64,000 bases of DNA from Novibacillus thermophilus (GCF_002005165.1 NZ_CP019699.1:1364001-1428000); one strand, 5' to 3'. Positions 31,142 through 41,447 are shown, numbered from the stretch's first letter. Numbers and translations: made by a program. The notes: generated by a model from the sequence alone, not told the origin.

Positions 31142-32994
31142 ATGATTGGCAAACGTCTAGGAAACCGTTATGAATTAGTGTCGCGTATCGGCAGTGGAGG
31201 AATGGCCGTCGTCTACTTGGCGAAAGATTTAGTGTTGGATCGGCACGTAGCGGTCAAAGTGTTGAATGACTCTTTGAGTCACGACGACAATTTCGTCGAC
31301 CGTTTTCGGCGCGAAGCACGTGCAGCAGCGAGACTGTCGCATCCGAACGTCGTGAACATATACGACGTAGGGGAAGACGATGCCATCCACTACATCGTGA
31401 TGGAGTACGTTGACGGAAAGACACTGAAAGATCGCATTAAGGAAGAAGGGCCCCTCCCTGTTGACGAGGTTGTCTCCATCGGTGAGCAAATAGCGGACGC
31501 CCTCGATCACGCCCACGAAAACGGCATCGTCCACCGCGATGTGAAATCGCACAACATCATGATCGGCAAACGCGGACGTGTCAAGGTAGCTGATTTCGGG
31601 ATTGCCCGAGCAACGAGTTCCCAGACGATTACCCATACGGGTTCTGTCATGGGATCCGTGCACTACTTTTCTCCCGAGCAGGCGCGCGGTGGCCACATCG
31701 GAGAGAAGTCTGACATATATTCCCTCGGGGTCGTTCTGTATGAAATGGCCACGGGAACCCTCCCCTTTTCTGGTGACAGTCCCATTGCCGTCGCTTTAAA
31801 ACATTTGCAGGAAGAACCGGAAGAGCCTATTGACAAACGACCCGGTTTGCCGCAAAGCGTAGACAATGTCATCCGGCGGGCCATGGCGAAAGACCCGCTC
31901 CACCGTCACGCATCTGCCCGTGAGCTGCAAAAAGACTTGAGCACAGCCTTAAAGCCGATGCGGCTAAACGAACCCCGCTGGGAACCTGCCGATCCTGACG
32001 GAGAGGACACGATTGTCCTCCCTGCCATCAACCCTTCGGATCTCGCAAGCGGAGATCGTGAAAAGACGGCTGAAACGGCCCATGACGATACAGAAGAAGC
32101 GCCGGTTCTCGGAGAAGAAGACCCTCGCCCCCTTCAGTCCAAAATCTATCTCGTCTGGAACGTGCCAAAAAAGTGGTCGGCGGCTCTCCCGACGGGATTC
32201 CATTGTGGAAAAAAACAGGGTTTATCTTGTTGACTGTTTTACTGATTGGAATATTGAGTGCCGTCGGACTGAATGCCGTTTGGACGTTTATGAGCAACGA
32301 CAGCGTTGAAGTACCGGAAGTCGTCGGCATGAGTTTGGAAGAAGCGAGTGCGGAATTGGAACGTGAGGGATTGACGTACGAAACGGTTGAACAGGCCCAC
32401 GATTCAGAGAAGGGAACGGTATTCCGCCAATCTCCGAACCCGTCCCAACGCGTAAAACAAGGGTTTACGGTGACGCTGTACGTCAGTGCCCAGGAGGGCG
32501 TTTCAATTCCAAACATGATCAATACGCCGGAGGAAGAAGCGAAAAAAGCGTTGTATGACTTAGGCTTTACACCGGAAGATATCAAAGTCGAGCTGTTGGA
32601 CGACGAAAACTACGCCCGGGGACATGTCGTTCGTCACGAACCGAAAAGCGGGGATACGGTAGCCCCAGGCGATCCGATCACGCTGTACGTTCGGCCGGAA
32701 GAGGATCTCGTCCAAATTCCGAATTTAAACGGCGAGTTCCAGAGCACAGCGGAAGAACGGTTGCGCGAACTCGGATTTAAAGTGTACCGGAACGGGGAGA
32801 ACGGCGCCATTTACGACCGCAATGCCAACGCGCCACTGTACAAAGTGTACGGTTCAACCCCTTCTCCCGGGACGTATCACCCGAAAGGAGAGGTCGTGCG
32901 ACTACACGTCAGTCTCAATGAGTCGTACGGCAGAGGAGGCGGCGACCGATCTTCCGACGATGACGACGGCGAAGACGGGAATGGGGAAGAGTAA
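31142..32994 (+). CDS. prkC: Serine/threonine protein kinase PrkC with PASTA repeats (one apparent frameshift)
   Basis: Membrane kinase that senses peptidoglycan fragments; in Bacillus it triggers spore germination. The kinase domain covers residues 1-270: GSGGMAVVYLAKD, catalytic HRDVKSHNIMI, and the DFG of VADFGIARATS. The frame is lost near 32130. One C added to the CCCCC run at 32128-32132 turns the end into PPSVQNLSRLERAKKVVGG and leads into the membrane span FILLTVLLIGILSAVGLNAV and three extracellular PASTA repeats starting VPEVVGMSLEEA, IPNMINTPEEEA and IPNLNGEFQSTA. Repaired length is 617 residues. It ends in an acidic tail rich in D, E and G. Confidence 0.92.
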
Positions 32995-33052
32995 ACGACC
33001 AAAGGAAAGTGGTAAGGCTGCGAAAGAACTGACATGACGCAGGAGGTGCTTC

Positions 33053-33931
33053 ATGCCTGAAGGGCGCATTGTCAAATCGTTAAGCGGATATTATTACGTG
33101 AAATCAGGCGGACAGCTGTGGCAGTGTCGCGCCAGAGGTCTGTTCAAGAAGAAGCAGTATTCTCCCCTGGTGGGAGACTGGGTTCATTTTGACGAGACGG
33201 AGAACGGAGAAGGGTATATTCAGTCGATCGAACCACGCAAGACTGAACTTGTCCGTCCGCCCGTCGCCAATGCAGACCAGGCGGTCATCGTCCATTCAGT
33301 CCGTGAGCCTGACCTTCAGCCGCTGTTAATTGACAAATTTCTCGTTCACGCCGAACGGGCCGGCATGAAGCCGTTTATCGTGTTCACCAAAATCGACTTG
33401 GGCGCCCCTAAAGGAGAGTTGGAAGAATTAATCGCCGTGTACGAGGGAATCGGTTATCCCGTTGTCCTCACGAGCGTCGTGAAAAATTGCGGTCTGGAAC
33501 AACTGGGACAAATGCTGGACGGTCACATATCCGTGTTGGCCGGCCAGTCGGGGACAGGGAAGTCGTCCCTTTTAAATGCGCTGATTCCGGAAGTGCGTTT
33601 GAAAACAGGTGACATCAGCCGTAAATTGGGGAGGGGACGACATACGACCCGGCACGTGGAAATGCTGGAACTGTCCACAGGGGGATGGGTTGTCGACACG
33701 CCGGGATTCAGCCGGTTGTCTTTTGACGGTTGGGAAGCTGAGGAACTGGGTACGTATTTTCCTGAAATGGCGCCTTTGGCTGACCAATGTAAGTTCCGCG
33801 GATGCTTGCACTTCCGTGAACCGCAATGCGCCGTCAAGGGCGCTGTCGACACCCAAACGGTCCATGCCCTGCGCTATGAACACTACCTTCAATTTTTAAC
33901 CGAAATTCAAGAGCAGCGGAGGTATGAGTGA
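33053..33931 (+). CDS. rsgA: Small ribosomal subunit biogenesis GTPase RsgA
   Basis: Circularly permuted GTPase (B. subtilis CpgA/YloQ) that checks late 30S assembly and also affects the cell wall. It is 292 residues: N-terminal OB domain, then GTPase motifs in permuted order with the NKxD-like FTKIDLG first, and the P-loop [14 protein letters not shown] later, then [11 protein letters not shown]-terminal zinc site follows ([17 protein letters not shown]). AGGAGG precedes ATG 33053. The stop overlaps rpe by one base. Confidence 0.95.
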   Translation: MPEGRIVKSLSGYYYVKSGGQLWQCRARGLFKKKQYSPLVGDWVHFDETENGEGYIQSIEPRKTELVRPPVANADQAVIVHSVREPDLQPLLIDKFLVHAERAGMKPFIVFTKIDLGAPKGELEELIAVYEGIGYPVVLTSVVKNCGLEQLGQMLDGHISVLAGQSGTGKSSLLNALIPEVRLKTGDISRKLGRGRHTTRHVEMLELSTGGWVVDTPGFSRLSFDGWEAEELGTYFPEMAPLADQCKFRGCLHFREPQCAVKGAVDTQTVHALRYEHYLQFLTEIQEQRRYE

Positions 33932-34590
33932 TGATTGTAACGGCCCCGTCGATACTCTCTGCCGACTTTGCGAAGTTAGGGGATGAAATAGCAGATGTTG
34001 AAAAGGGAGGGGCGGACTGGATACACGTGGACGTGATGGACGGGCATTTTGTCCCCAACATTACCATCGGCCCCCTCATCGTTGAAGCCATCCGGCCCCG
34101 CACGTCGTTGCCGCTCGACGTTCATTTGATGATTGCGAATCCTGACCAGTACATCGAATCGTTTGTCAAGAGCGGGGCAGATTGGGTGACGGTTCACCAG
34201 GAGGCGTCGCCGCACTTGCACCGGACCATTCACAAAATTAAGGAGCACGGTGTTCGCGCCGGTGTGGCACTAAACCCGGCGACGCCGCTGTCAGCCATCG
34301 AGTACGTGCTAGAAGACCTTGACATGGTGCTCATCATGACGGTCAACCCTGGATTTGGGGGGCAAACGTTTATTCGGTCCACCCTTCCGAAAATCCGCGC
34401 CTTGCGTCAAATGGCAGAGGAGAAGGGGCTCTCACTCAACATTGAAGTGGATGGAGGCATAAACGAACAGACGGCTTGCGATGCAGTCCATCACGGCGCC
34501 AATGTGCTGGTCGCCGGGTCGTACATTTTCGGAGCATCAGACCGCCGGACAAAAATCCAATCGTTAAAACGAGTAGAGGGTGCGATATGA
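33931..34590 (+). CDS. rpe: Ribulose-phosphate 3-epimerase
   Basis: Interconverts ribulose 5-phosphate and xylulose 5-phosphate in the pentose phosphate pathway. It is 219 residues from ATG 33931, 6 bases after GGAGGT and overlapping the rsgA stop. TIM-barrel signatures: [31 protein letters not shown] with a metal-binding H and [19 protein letters not shown], and [11 protein letters not shown] with the catalytic Asp. Its stop overlaps the thiN start (ATGA). Confidence 0.96.
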   Translation: MIVTAPSILSADFAKLGDEIADVEKGGADWIHVDVMDGHFVPNITIGPLIVEAIRPRTSLPLDVHLMIANPDQYIESFVKSGADWVTVHQEASPHLHRTIHKIKEHGVRAGVALNPATPLSAIEYVLEDLDMVLIMTVNPGFGGQTFIRSTLPKIRALRQMAEEKGLSLNIEVDGGINEQTACDAVHHGANVLVAGSYIFGASDRRTKIQSLKRVEGAI

Positions 34591-35243
34591 AGGGGAAGGA
34601 TAGCCGCGTCGTCATCGCCACTGGCGGGCAGTGGGGCCCAGACGATCACGCGTTGATCGCAAAAGACGATTTTGTCATCGGGGTGGACGGCGGCAATGAC
34701 GAGCTGTTGCAGCGCAATATCACACCGCATTTAGCAGTCGGTGACTTTGATACTGCCCAACTCGAACGGGTGGAAGCCCTGCGGTCCCTCGGAGTACCGG
34801 TCGAGCAACTCCCTCGGGATAAGGATGTCACGGACACCGACTATGCCGTGACAAAAGCGTTGCAACGCCAGCCGAAAGAAGTGTTGCTTCTCGGGGCATG
34901 GGGAACGCGGTGGGATCATACTCTCGCAAACGTCAATCTGTTGGAAAGAATAGAGAGGGCGGGCGTGCGCGGCGTGATGCAAAACTACTTGAACCGCATG
35001 GAATTGGTCGGTCCAGGACAACACGTAGTACGGAGACAGCATTATCACTACATGTCAATGATCGCGTGGCAGGGGGCGGTAAAAGGCATCCACCTGTCAG
35101 GCTTTCGGTTTCCCCTTGTTGACGCCACGCTTGAACGTATGAGTTCTCTCGCCATCAGCAATGAGTGGATTGGGGAAAGCGGGACAGTCAAACTTCGGGA
35201 AGGAAAACTTTTGATCATCCAGAGCCGCGACCTGGTGTGTTAG
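34587..35243 (+). CDS. thiN: Thiamine pyrophosphokinase
   Basis: Transfers pyrophosphate from ATP to thiamine to make the active cofactor. It is 218 residues from ATG 34587, which overlaps the rpe stop. Catalytic landmarks: [16 protein letters not shown] (usually GDFDS), [11 protein letters not shown], and [18 protein letters not shown]. In the last one the usual GGR is GTR, a change I would expect to be tolerated. A terminator follows 13 bases after the stop, separating this gene from spoVM. Confidence 0.94.
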   Translation: MKGKDSRVVIATGGQWGPDDHALIAKDDFVIGVDGGNDELLQRNITPHLAVGDFDTAQLERVEALRSLGVPVEQLPRDKDVTDTDYAVTKALQRQPKEVLLLGAWGTRWDHTLANVNLLERIERAGVRGVMQNYLNRMELVGPGQHVVRRQHYHYMSMIAWQGAVKGIHLSGFRFPLVDATLERMSSLAISNEWIGESGTVKLREGKLLIIQSRDLVC

Positions 35244-35255
35244 TGTAAATGCTTT

Positions 35256-35287
35256 GGAAATGTGGTTCTAGGCACATTTCCTTTTTT
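35256..35287 (+). terminator. Intrinsic terminator after thiN
   Basis: GGAAATGTG (35256-35264), 8-base loop, CACATTTCC (35273-35281), then TTTTTT. It ends the prpC-thiN transcript before spoVM. Confidence 0.9.
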
Positions 35288-35347
35288 ATAGAATATAACT
35301 AATAAGGTATGGGGATTCAGTTTGCGATATGACAAGGAGGGCTAGCG

Positions 35348-35431
35348 GTGAAGTTTTACACGATAAAGCTGCCACGGTTTCTCGGAGGGATTGTCAAAGC
35401 GATTATGGGCGCCCTTTATCGCCAAAAGTGA
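35348..35431 (+). CDS. spoVM: Stage V sporulation protein M
   Basis: A 27-residue amphipathic peptide that recognises the positive curvature of the forespore membrane and anchors the spore coat base layer protein SpoIVA. The translation from GTG 35348 starts VKFYTIKLPRFLGGIVKAI, almost identical to the first 19 residues of the B. subtilis peptide, and includes the key proline. AAGGAGG lies 7 bases upstream. The position between thiN and rpmB is the same as in B. subtilis. It is below the length cutoff of most gene callers. Confidence 0.95.
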   Translation: MKFYTIKLPRFLGGIVKAIMGALYRQK

Positions 35432-35534
35432 ACGCGACAAAATGGCCGGCGGGACTTTTGTGACGTCGTCAAAAAAGCACGTGGGGTGACGGTCTAAGTG
35501 CATAGGGGCGGGAAATGCTGTTTCTTGCCAAGTG

Positions 35535-35560
35535 AAAAAGCACCGCTTCAGGTGCTTTTT
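35535..35560. terminator. Bidirectional terminator between spoVM and rpmB
   Basis: AAAAAGCACC (35535-35544), loop GCTTCA, GGTGCTTTTT (35551-35560). The A and T tracts make it work on both strands: for spoVM on plus and for rpmB, whose stop is 7 bases away, on minus. Confidence 0.9.
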
Positions 35561-35566
35561 AATGCG

Positions 35567-35755
35567 TTACGGGCGCTCGACTAGCCCCGATTTTAAAGCT
35601 TTCGTACTAACGTAGACGCGCTTCGGCTTGCCGTTGACCAAAATTCGCACTTTTTGTAGGTTGACACCCCATTTGCGTTTCGTCTTTCTATGTGAATGGC
35701 TGACGCGGTTACCAGATTTTCCTCGCTTGCCTGTTACATAGCATTTGCGTGCCAA
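35567..35755 (-). CDS. rpmB: 50S ribosomal protein L28
   Basis: It is 62 residues from TTG 35755, preceded by AAGGAGGTGG. The sequence begins with [20 protein letters not shown] and contains [20 protein letters not shown], both characteristic of L28. The open frame extends 15 codons further upstream but includes the ribosome site, so it is not used. It is the only minus-strand gene between rqcH and ylbJ, as in B. subtilis, where rpmB is also reversed at this spot. Confidence 0.95.
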   Translation of the reverse strand: MARKCYVTGKRGKSGNRVSHSHRKTKRKWGVNLQKVRILVNGKPKRVYVSTKALKSGLVERP

Positions 35756-35969
35756 TGGCTCCACCTCCTTACCCATTTCAACACGAAACAACTTTATCAC
35801 AGAGACACGTGTTTTTCAAGGACTGGGACAGTCGAGAACGTCAGGTTTTACAAAAGACGTTGTTGTCTTTCCGCTCCCTTTTTCTTTTTTTCTCCAGTAG
35901 GTTATTGTACAATGATAATAATGTCAATTGGCAGGTGGGCACCCTCAAAACACAAGGAGGATTGCGTTC

Positions 35970-36332
35970 ATGGCAGTTGAAATGTCGAACGACATGGGCA
36001 ATATCGACGTGTCCGACGAAGTGATTGCAACGATAGCCGGCGGTGCTGCTTTGGAATGTTACGGTTTAGTCGGCATGGCGTCCCGAAGTCAGATCAAAGA
36101 CGGGATTGCCGAACTTCTCGGGCGCGAGAACTTGAGCAAAGGGATCGAAGTGCGTACTCTCGAAGACGGCATCGAACTGGACCTGTACATTATCGTCAGT
36201 TACGGTACAAAAATTTCGGAAGTCGCCCACAATGTACAGGCAAAAGTGAAATACGCTTTGAACCAAGCGTTAGGTTTGCATGCCCGAGCCGTCAATATTT
36301 ATGTGCAAGGCGTTCGTCTGACGAACGAGTAG
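35970..36332 (+). CDS. yloU: Asp23/Gls24 family envelope stress protein YloU
   Basis: Small protein of 120 residues in the Asp23 family, thought to sit at the membrane and act with the fatty-acid kinase encoded next. Seen: ISDEVIATIAGGAALE-like start (VSDEVIATIAGGAALECYG) and LDLYIIVSYGTKISEVAHNV. AAGGAGG precedes ATG 35970. It ends 13 bases before fakA; the yloU-fakA pairing is kept in most Firmicutes. Confidence 0.92.
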   Translation: MAVEMSNDMGNIDVSDEVIATIAGGAALECYGLVGMASRSQIKDGIAELLGRENLSKGIEVRTLEDGIELDLYIIVSYGTKISEVAHNVQAKVKYALNQALGLHARAVNIYVQGVRLTNE

Positions 36333-36345
36333 AGGAGGTCACATC

Positions 36346-38010
36346 GTGACAAAGAACGAACTAGATGGACGAATGTTCGCCCACATGGTGTCCGCGGGAG
36401 CTCAGCATTTGTCACAGTCAGCCAAACAAGTCAACGCACTGAATGTGTTTCCAGTCCCGGATGGCGATACGGGAACGAATATGAATTTGACCCTCTCTTC
36501 CGGTGTCGACGAAATGAACCGGAACGCATCCAGCCATATTGGAGAAGTGGCAGGAGCGCTTTCTCGCGGTTTATTGATGGGGGCGAGGGGCAATTCGGGT
36601 GTCATTTTGTCACAGCTGTTTCGAGGTTTTGCGAAAGAAGTGCAGGACAAAGAGCGGGTGACACACCGCGAGTTTGCACAAGCCCTGCAACACGGTGTCG
36701 ATACAGCCTACAAAGCCGTGATTAAGCCGGTGGAGGGAACGGTTTTGACCGTCGCACGGGAAGCTGCCAAACACGGCAAGGTGGCGGCCATCCGCGTAAA
36801 CGATGTGGCGGAATTAATGGAAGAAGTGCTTCACGCGGCCAAAAAAGCGTTGGATCAAACCCCCGATCTTTTGCCGGTGTTGAAGGAAACGGGAGTCGTC
36901 GATGCAGGCGGACAAGGTTTGGTATACATATACGAGGGGTTTTTAGCAGCATTAAAAGGCGATGAAATCAGTGAGAGGCGAGAACAGACCGAATCGCTGG
37001 ACACGTTGACCGAGATAGCGCACCAAAAGAGCGCCCAGTCCCACATTGCGACAGAAACCATCGAATACGGCTACTGCACCGAATTTATTATTCAGATTAT
37101 TCCCGAGAAGGAATCTACCCGCCCATTTGATGAAGCGGCTTTTCGCGAAGCGTTAAACGCCCACGGTGATTCCTTGTTAGTCGTCGCCGACGACGATTTA
37201 GTGAAGGTCCACATACATACGGAAGAACCGCTAAAATTGATCGAATACGGTTTGCAGTACGGAGACATACGCACGGCTAAAATTGAGAACATGCGCGAGC
37301 AACACCGGTCCATCGTGGAGAAAAACACAGCACTCGAAACAAGTGATGACGTCAAGCGTTACGGCGTTGTCGCCGTGGCCATGGGGGACGGAATCGCTGA
37401 CATTTTTCGCAACATGGGGGCGGATGAGGTGATCGCCGGCGGACAGACGATGAACCCGAGTACGGAAGACATCGTGAACGCGCTGAGAGGGGTACGTGCA
37501 GAACACTACATCGTTTTGCCGAATAACGGCAACATCGTCATGGCCGCTGAGCAAGCAGGAGAGATTTTGGAAAAGCCGGTGACGGTGATCCCGAGTAAAA
37601 CGGTTCCCCAAGGGTTGTCAGCGATGCTCTCGTTCAACGCCGAAGCGGGGATCGAGGAGAACCGGCGTGCGATGATGGAAGCGGTCGAGCACGTCAAAAG
37701 TGGACAAGTTACCTATGCAGTACGGGATTCGCAAGTGGACGGCCTCTCGATACAAAAAGGCGATTTTATCGGGATCATTGACGGTAAAATTGCCGCGACC
37801 CACCCTTCTTTGCTGGAGACGGCCCAACAGTTGTTGCTGGGGATGGTGTCGGACGACACGGAAATTGTAACAGTTTTTTACGGGGAGGAGACAGAAGCCA
37901 GTCAAGTGGAAGATTTGGAGCGCTTTTTGACAGAGCGGTTTCCAGATGTGGAAGTAGAAGTACATAACGGCGGGCAGCCATTGTATTACTATCTTTTCGC
38001 CGTAGAGTAA
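36346..38010 (+). CDS. fakA: Fatty acid kinase catalytic subunit FakA (DAK domain)
   Basis: Phosphorylates exogenous fatty acids bound by FakB to acyl-phosphates for phospholipid synthesis. It is 554 residues. The N-terminal DhaL-like kinase domain shows VFPVPDGDTGTNMNLTL, with Mg-ATP-binding aspartates, and LLMGARGNSGVILSQL. The linker and C-terminal FakB-binding region follow, including VKVHIHTEEPLKLIEYG and MNPSTEDIVNAL. GTG 36346 opens the gene after GAGGAGG. The next gene encodes a FakB partner, and the plsX-fapR lipid genes lie 10 kb downstream. Confidence 0.94.
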   Translation: MTKNELDGRMFAHMVSAGAQHLSQSAKQVNALNVFPVPDGDTGTNMNLTLSSGVDEMNRNASSHIGEVAGALSRGLLMGARGNSGVILSQLFRGFAKEVQDKERVTHREFAQALQHGVDTAYKAVIKPVEGTVLTVAREAAKHGKVAAIRVNDVAELMEEVLHAAKKALDQTPDLLPVLKETGVVDAGGQGLVYIYEGFLAALKGDEISERREQTESLDTLTEIAHQKSAQSHIATETIEYGYCTEFIIQIIPEKESTRPFDEAAFREALNAHGDSLLVVADDDLVKVHIHTEEPLKLIEYGLQYGDIRTAKIENMREQHRSIVEKNTALETSDDVKRYGVVAVAMGDGIADIFRNMGADEVIAGGQTMNPSTEDIVNALRGVRAEHYIVLPNNGNIVMAAEQAGEILEKPVTVIPSKTVPQGLSAMLSFNAEAGIEENRRAMMEAVEHVKSGQVTYAVRDSQVDGLSIQKGDFIGIIDGKIAATHPSLLETAQQLLLGMVSDDTEIVTVFYGEETEASQVEDLERFLTERFPDVEVEVHNGGQPLYYYLFAVE

Positions 38011-38032
38011 GAACGGTAAAGGGGTTGATTCA

Positions 38033-38899
38033 ATGAGTCGCCGGGTGAAAGTTGTCACGGACAGCACCGCGGATATTCCGGAACCGATTCGCAAGGAACT
38101 GGACATTGAAATGGTTCCGTTAAAAGTGCACCTGGAAGGGGAAACGTTTTTGGACGGCATCACCTTGAGGCCGGAAGAGTTTTATGAGAAATTGGCCCAA
38201 GCAAATGAATTGTCGACGACATCTCAGCCGTCACCCAATGAATTCGTAGAAGCGTACCGCAAAGCGGCAGGGGAAGATAAACATGACATCCTGTCCATTC
38301 ACTTGTCTGCTGCTTTGAGCGGAACGTATCAATCGGCAGTGCTGGCGAAGTCGATGTTGGAAGATGAACTGAAGATTGACGTTTTTGACGGGAAAAAGGC
38401 GTCATACGCTACCGGCATGATGGTCGTCGCCGCGGCCGAAGCGGCAAAAGCGGGAAAAAGTCTTGAAGAGTGCCGGAAGATCGCCGAATCGTTCAGACGG
38501 GAGATGCGCGTGTACTTTATGGTTGACACGTTGAAGTATTTGCAAAAAGGCGGGCGCATCGGAAAAGCTTCCGCTCTCCTCGGTTCGGTACTGAACATAA
38601 AGCCGATATTGATGTTGGACGAGGACGGTGAAGTGGCGCCCGACGAGAAAGTGCGGGGTAAAAAGAAGGCGATGAACCGCATGTACGAGAAACTGCAGCA
38701 ATATGCCGGGGACGAGCCCGTGTGGGTCGGGTTGTTACACGCCCAGTCCGAAGGTGAGACAGCGTCGATCTCTGCAACGTTAAAAGAGAAGTTGAACATT
38801 TCGCGTTTAGATGTCGTGGAACTCGGTCCCGTCATCGGGACGCATGCTGGTCCTGGAACGATCGGCGTTGCCGTTATGAAAGAGAGTGCCATCGCTTAG
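38033..38899 (+). CDS. DegV family fatty-acid-binding protein (FakB type)
   Basis: Carries fatty acids for FakA phosphorylation and hands acyl-phosphate to PlsY/PlsX. It is 288 residues. DegV marks: VVTDSTADIPEPIRKEL at the start, DGITL, TTSQPSPNEFVEAY, SIHLSAALSGTYQSA with the head-group-binding serine, RIGKASALLGSVLNIKPIL, and GPVIGTHAGPGTIGV. It follows fakA by 22 bases. In B. subtilis the serine dehydratase genes sdaAB-sdaAA occupy this spot, so the position of a FakB gene here differs. Confidence 0.93.
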   Translation: MSRRVKVVTDSTADIPEPIRKELDIEMVPLKVHLEGETFLDGITLRPEEFYEKLAQANELSTTSQPSPNEFVEAYRKAAGEDKHDILSIHLSAALSGTYQSAVLAKSMLEDELKIDVFDGKKASYATGMMVVAAAEAAKAGKSLEECRKIAESFRREMRVYFMVDTLKYLQKGGRIGKASALLGSVLNIKPILMLDEDGEVAPDEKVRGKKKAMNRMYEKLQQYAGDEPVWVGLLHAQSEGETASISATLKEKLNISRLDVVELGPVIGTHAGPGTIGVAVMKESAIA

Positions 38900-38924
38900 A
38901 TCGGAGTTAGGAGAGAGTGGACAG

Positions 38925-40979
38925 ATGACAAAGGTCAGCCGTCTCCCCGTAACGGAAGTCGCGGGTATTGGTGCCCAGCGGGCGAAACATTTGGCTCAGC
39001 TGGGCATCTATACTGTCTTGGACTTGTTTGAATACCTTCCTTACCGATATGAAGACTACCGGATTCGGGACGTACACGATGCAGCGCACGAAGAGACGAT
39101 CACGGTGCGGGGAAAAGTGGCGGGCGTCCCTGCGGTACGCTGGTACGGGCGCAAAAAGTCGCGCATGTCTGTCAAAGTTCAAACAGATGGCGTATGGGTG
39201 AACGCGGTGTGGTTTAACCGGCATTACTTAAAAGACAAGCTTTACCCCGGGCGCACTGTCGTCCTCGTCGGCAAGTGGGATCGGCATCGACTGCAGCTGA
39301 CGGTGAAGCGATCACTTTTCTCCGAGAAGGAACAAAAACGGCTGTTGGGGCGGTTGGAACCCGTTTACTCTGTCAGCGGTTCCGTCCGCATCGAGTGGCT
39401 GCGCAACGTCATTCGGCAGGCGTTCGACCAGTTTGGCGATGACATCGAAGAAACGTTGCCGCCTGAGCTCATCCGGCGCTATAAACTGCTCAATCGGCGG
39501 GATGCGCTGTACGTGATGCACTTTCCGCGGGACAGTCGTGATGGCCACCAGGCGCGGCGCCGCATGGTGTACGAAGAGTTGCTCATGTTCCAGTTGAAAT
39601 GGCAGGTGTTGCGCCATACCCGTAAAAAACGGTTAAACGGGACAGCCAAGAACGTGCCGCTTGACAAGGTGCGCGAGTTTATAAAGGCGCTGCCGTTTAC
39701 GTTAACGGACGCTCAGGCGAGGGTATTAAAAGAGGCACTGGCCGACTTACAACAGCCGGTGGCAATGAATCGTCTGCTTCAAGGAGATGTCGGCTCAGGG
39801 AAAACGGTGGTGGCCGCCGCCTTGTTGTACGCGAATTACGTCAGCGGGTTTCAAGGTGCTTTAATGGCGCCGACAGAGATACTAGCCGAACAGCACGCCC
39901 ACACGATCCGCGAGTACCTACAACCTTACGGGGTGGACGTCGTGTTGCTCACAGGCAGTATGACGGCAAGGGAAAAACGGGAGGCCCTCGGCATGGTGCA
40001 AATGGGATTAGCCCATGTCGTCGTGGGCACCCATGCCCTCATTCAAGAATCCGTCCACTTTCACCGCCTGGGGCTAGTCATTACCGATGAACAGCACCGG
40101 TTTGGCGTTAACCAGCGGGCCAAACTGCGCGAAAAAGGAGAAGACCCGGACGTGCTGTTTATGACGGCCACCCCCATTCCGCGCACCCTCGCCATTTCTG
40201 CTTACGGAGATATGGACGTTTCGACCATCGACCAATTGCCGGCGGGTCGGAAGCCCGTTAAGACAGTGCAAGTGAAACCGAACCAGTTCGGCAGTGTGAT
40301 GGAATTTATCCATAAGGAGTGCCGCCGCGGACGTCAAGCGTACGTCATTTGTCCCCTCATTGAGGAGTCAGAAAAACTTGACTTGCAAAATGCGTATGAC
40401 GTATTGGAACAGCTGGAACCGGCGCTCCAGCCGTACCGGACGGGACTCATACACGGGAAATTGCCTGCCAAGGAAAAAGAACGCGTGATGGGCGAATTTG
40501 TCTCCGGCAAGATACACGTCCTCGTGTCGACGACCGTTGTAGAGGTAGGCGTCAACGTCCCGAACGCGTCAGTCATGGTGATTTACGATGCCGAGCGATT
40601 CGGACTCGCCCAACTGCATCAGCTCCGGGGCCGTGTCGGCCGCAGCGACGAACAAGCATACTGTATCCTCGTCGCCGATCCCAAGTCTGATACGGGGAAA
40701 GAGCGGATGCGGATCATGACGGAAACTGACGACGGGTTTGAAATCGCCCGCAAAGATTTAAAAATTCGCGGTCCTGGAGATTTCTTCGGTGTCAAACAGA
40801 GCGGTCTCCCCGAGTTTAAAGTGGCCGATTTAATTGAGGATTACCGGGTGCTGGAAGTGGCGCGGCAAGATGCAGTAAAACTGGTGAACAGCGACGCTTT
40901 TTGGGAAGAGGAGCGCTTTCGTCCACTGCGTGAGCAACTGGAAGGGGAGGACGTACTGTACAGGAAAAACTTTGATTGA
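38925..40979 (+). CDS. recG: ATP-dependent DNA helicase RecG
   Basis: Branched-DNA helicase that reverses stalled forks. I start at ATG 38925, after AGGAGAGAG; the frame extends 13 codons further into the fakB end. It is 684 residues. Order: N-terminal wedge/OB domain (about 60-150), helicase motif I GDVGSGKTVVAAALLYA, the DEQH box VITDEQHRFGVNQRAKL, motif III MTATPIPRTLAIS, and motif VI QLRGRVGRSDEQAYCI with the TRG tail beyond. It ends a long co-directional run from yloU. Confidence 0.95.
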   Translation: MTKVSRLPVTEVAGIGAQRAKHLAQLGIYTVLDLFEYLPYRYEDYRIRDVHDAAHEETITVRGKVAGVPAVRWYGRKKSRMSVKVQTDGVWVNAVWFNRHYLKDKLYPGRTVVLVGKWDRHRLQLTVKRSLFSEKEQKRLLGRLEPVYSVSGSVRIEWLRNVIRQAFDQFGDDIEETLPPELIRRYKLLNRRDALYVMHFPRDSRDGHQARRRMVYEELLMFQLKWQVLRHTRKKRLNGTAKNVPLDKVREFIKALPFTLTDAQARVLKEALADLQQPVAMNRLLQGDVGSGKTVVAAALLYANYVSGFQGALMAPTEILAEQHAHTIREYLQPYGVDVVLLTGSMTAREKREALGMVQMGLAHVVVGTHALIQESVHFHRLGLVITDEQHRFGVNQRAKLREKGEDPDVLFMTATPIPRTLAISAYGDMDVSTIDQLPAGRKPVKTVQVKPNQFGSVMEFIHKECRRGRQAYVICPLIEESEKLDLQNAYDVLEQLEPALQPYRTGLIHGKLPAKEKERVMGEFVSGKIHVLVSTTVVEVGVNVPNASVMVIYDAERFGLAQLHQLRGRVGRSDEQAYCILVADPKSDTGKERMRIMTETDDGFEIARKDLKIRGPGDFFGVKQSGLPEFKVADLIEDYRVLEVARQDAVKLVNSDAFWEEERFRPLREQLEGEDVLYRKNFD

Positions 40980-41044
40980 TCGGTGTCAATGTTTCGACGG
41001 CCGCCGCATACGGTAGTGTAAGAAAATGAGCGGAGGTCGAAAGT

Positions 41045-41368
41045 GTGGACCATTACCAAGCCCTTTACCGGGAGACGGCACGTTACGTCAACAAAGTCAT
41101 AAGGCGTAAAGCGATTACGACCAAAATGATTCAACGGTGGGTAGAAGACGCCAAGCGAATTAAACAGACGAAAGGGACCGTGGGACTGGTGTCCCACTAC
41201 AAAAGGCTGTACAAACAAGTGCTGACCGAACAAGAAATCGAGCGGTTGAAGCATTCGGCGCGCAAGACAGAGCTGTCGTTTCGCCTCATTGACGTCCTCG
41301 TAGAGGAAAAGGTGTTGACAGCGATACAAGCGAAATGGGCCAAACAGTACGTCACGAGGTCATCCTAG
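41045..41368 (+). CDS. Basic helical protein of unknown function, 107 aa
   Basis: Not recognised. GTG 41045 lies 6 bases after GGAGGT. The product is rich in Lys and Arg (for example NKVIRRKAITTKMIQRWVED and HYKRLYKQVLTEQEIERLKH), lacks cysteine and proline, and is predicted to be nearly all helix with no membrane segment. The charge and heptad-like spacing would suit a nucleic-acid or protein-binding helix bundle. It begins 65 bases after recG on the same strand and opens a group of four small unknown genes. Confidence 0.7.
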   Translation: MDHYQALYRETARYVNKVIRRKAITTKMIQRWVEDAKRIKQTKGTVGLVSHYKRLYKQVLTEQEIERLKHSARKTELSFRLIDVLVEEKVLTAIQAKWAKQYVTRSS

Positions 41369-41447
41369 CATACGGCCTAAAACACTTCATCACCTTCTGC
41401 CATAAAATGTACTACATCTATTCGCGGGTTGGTAAGAGGTGTCCCGT

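Noticed and set aside
35432-35534. A further short gene after spoVM
   Set aside because: No frame with a ribosome site; the stretch ends in the shared terminator.
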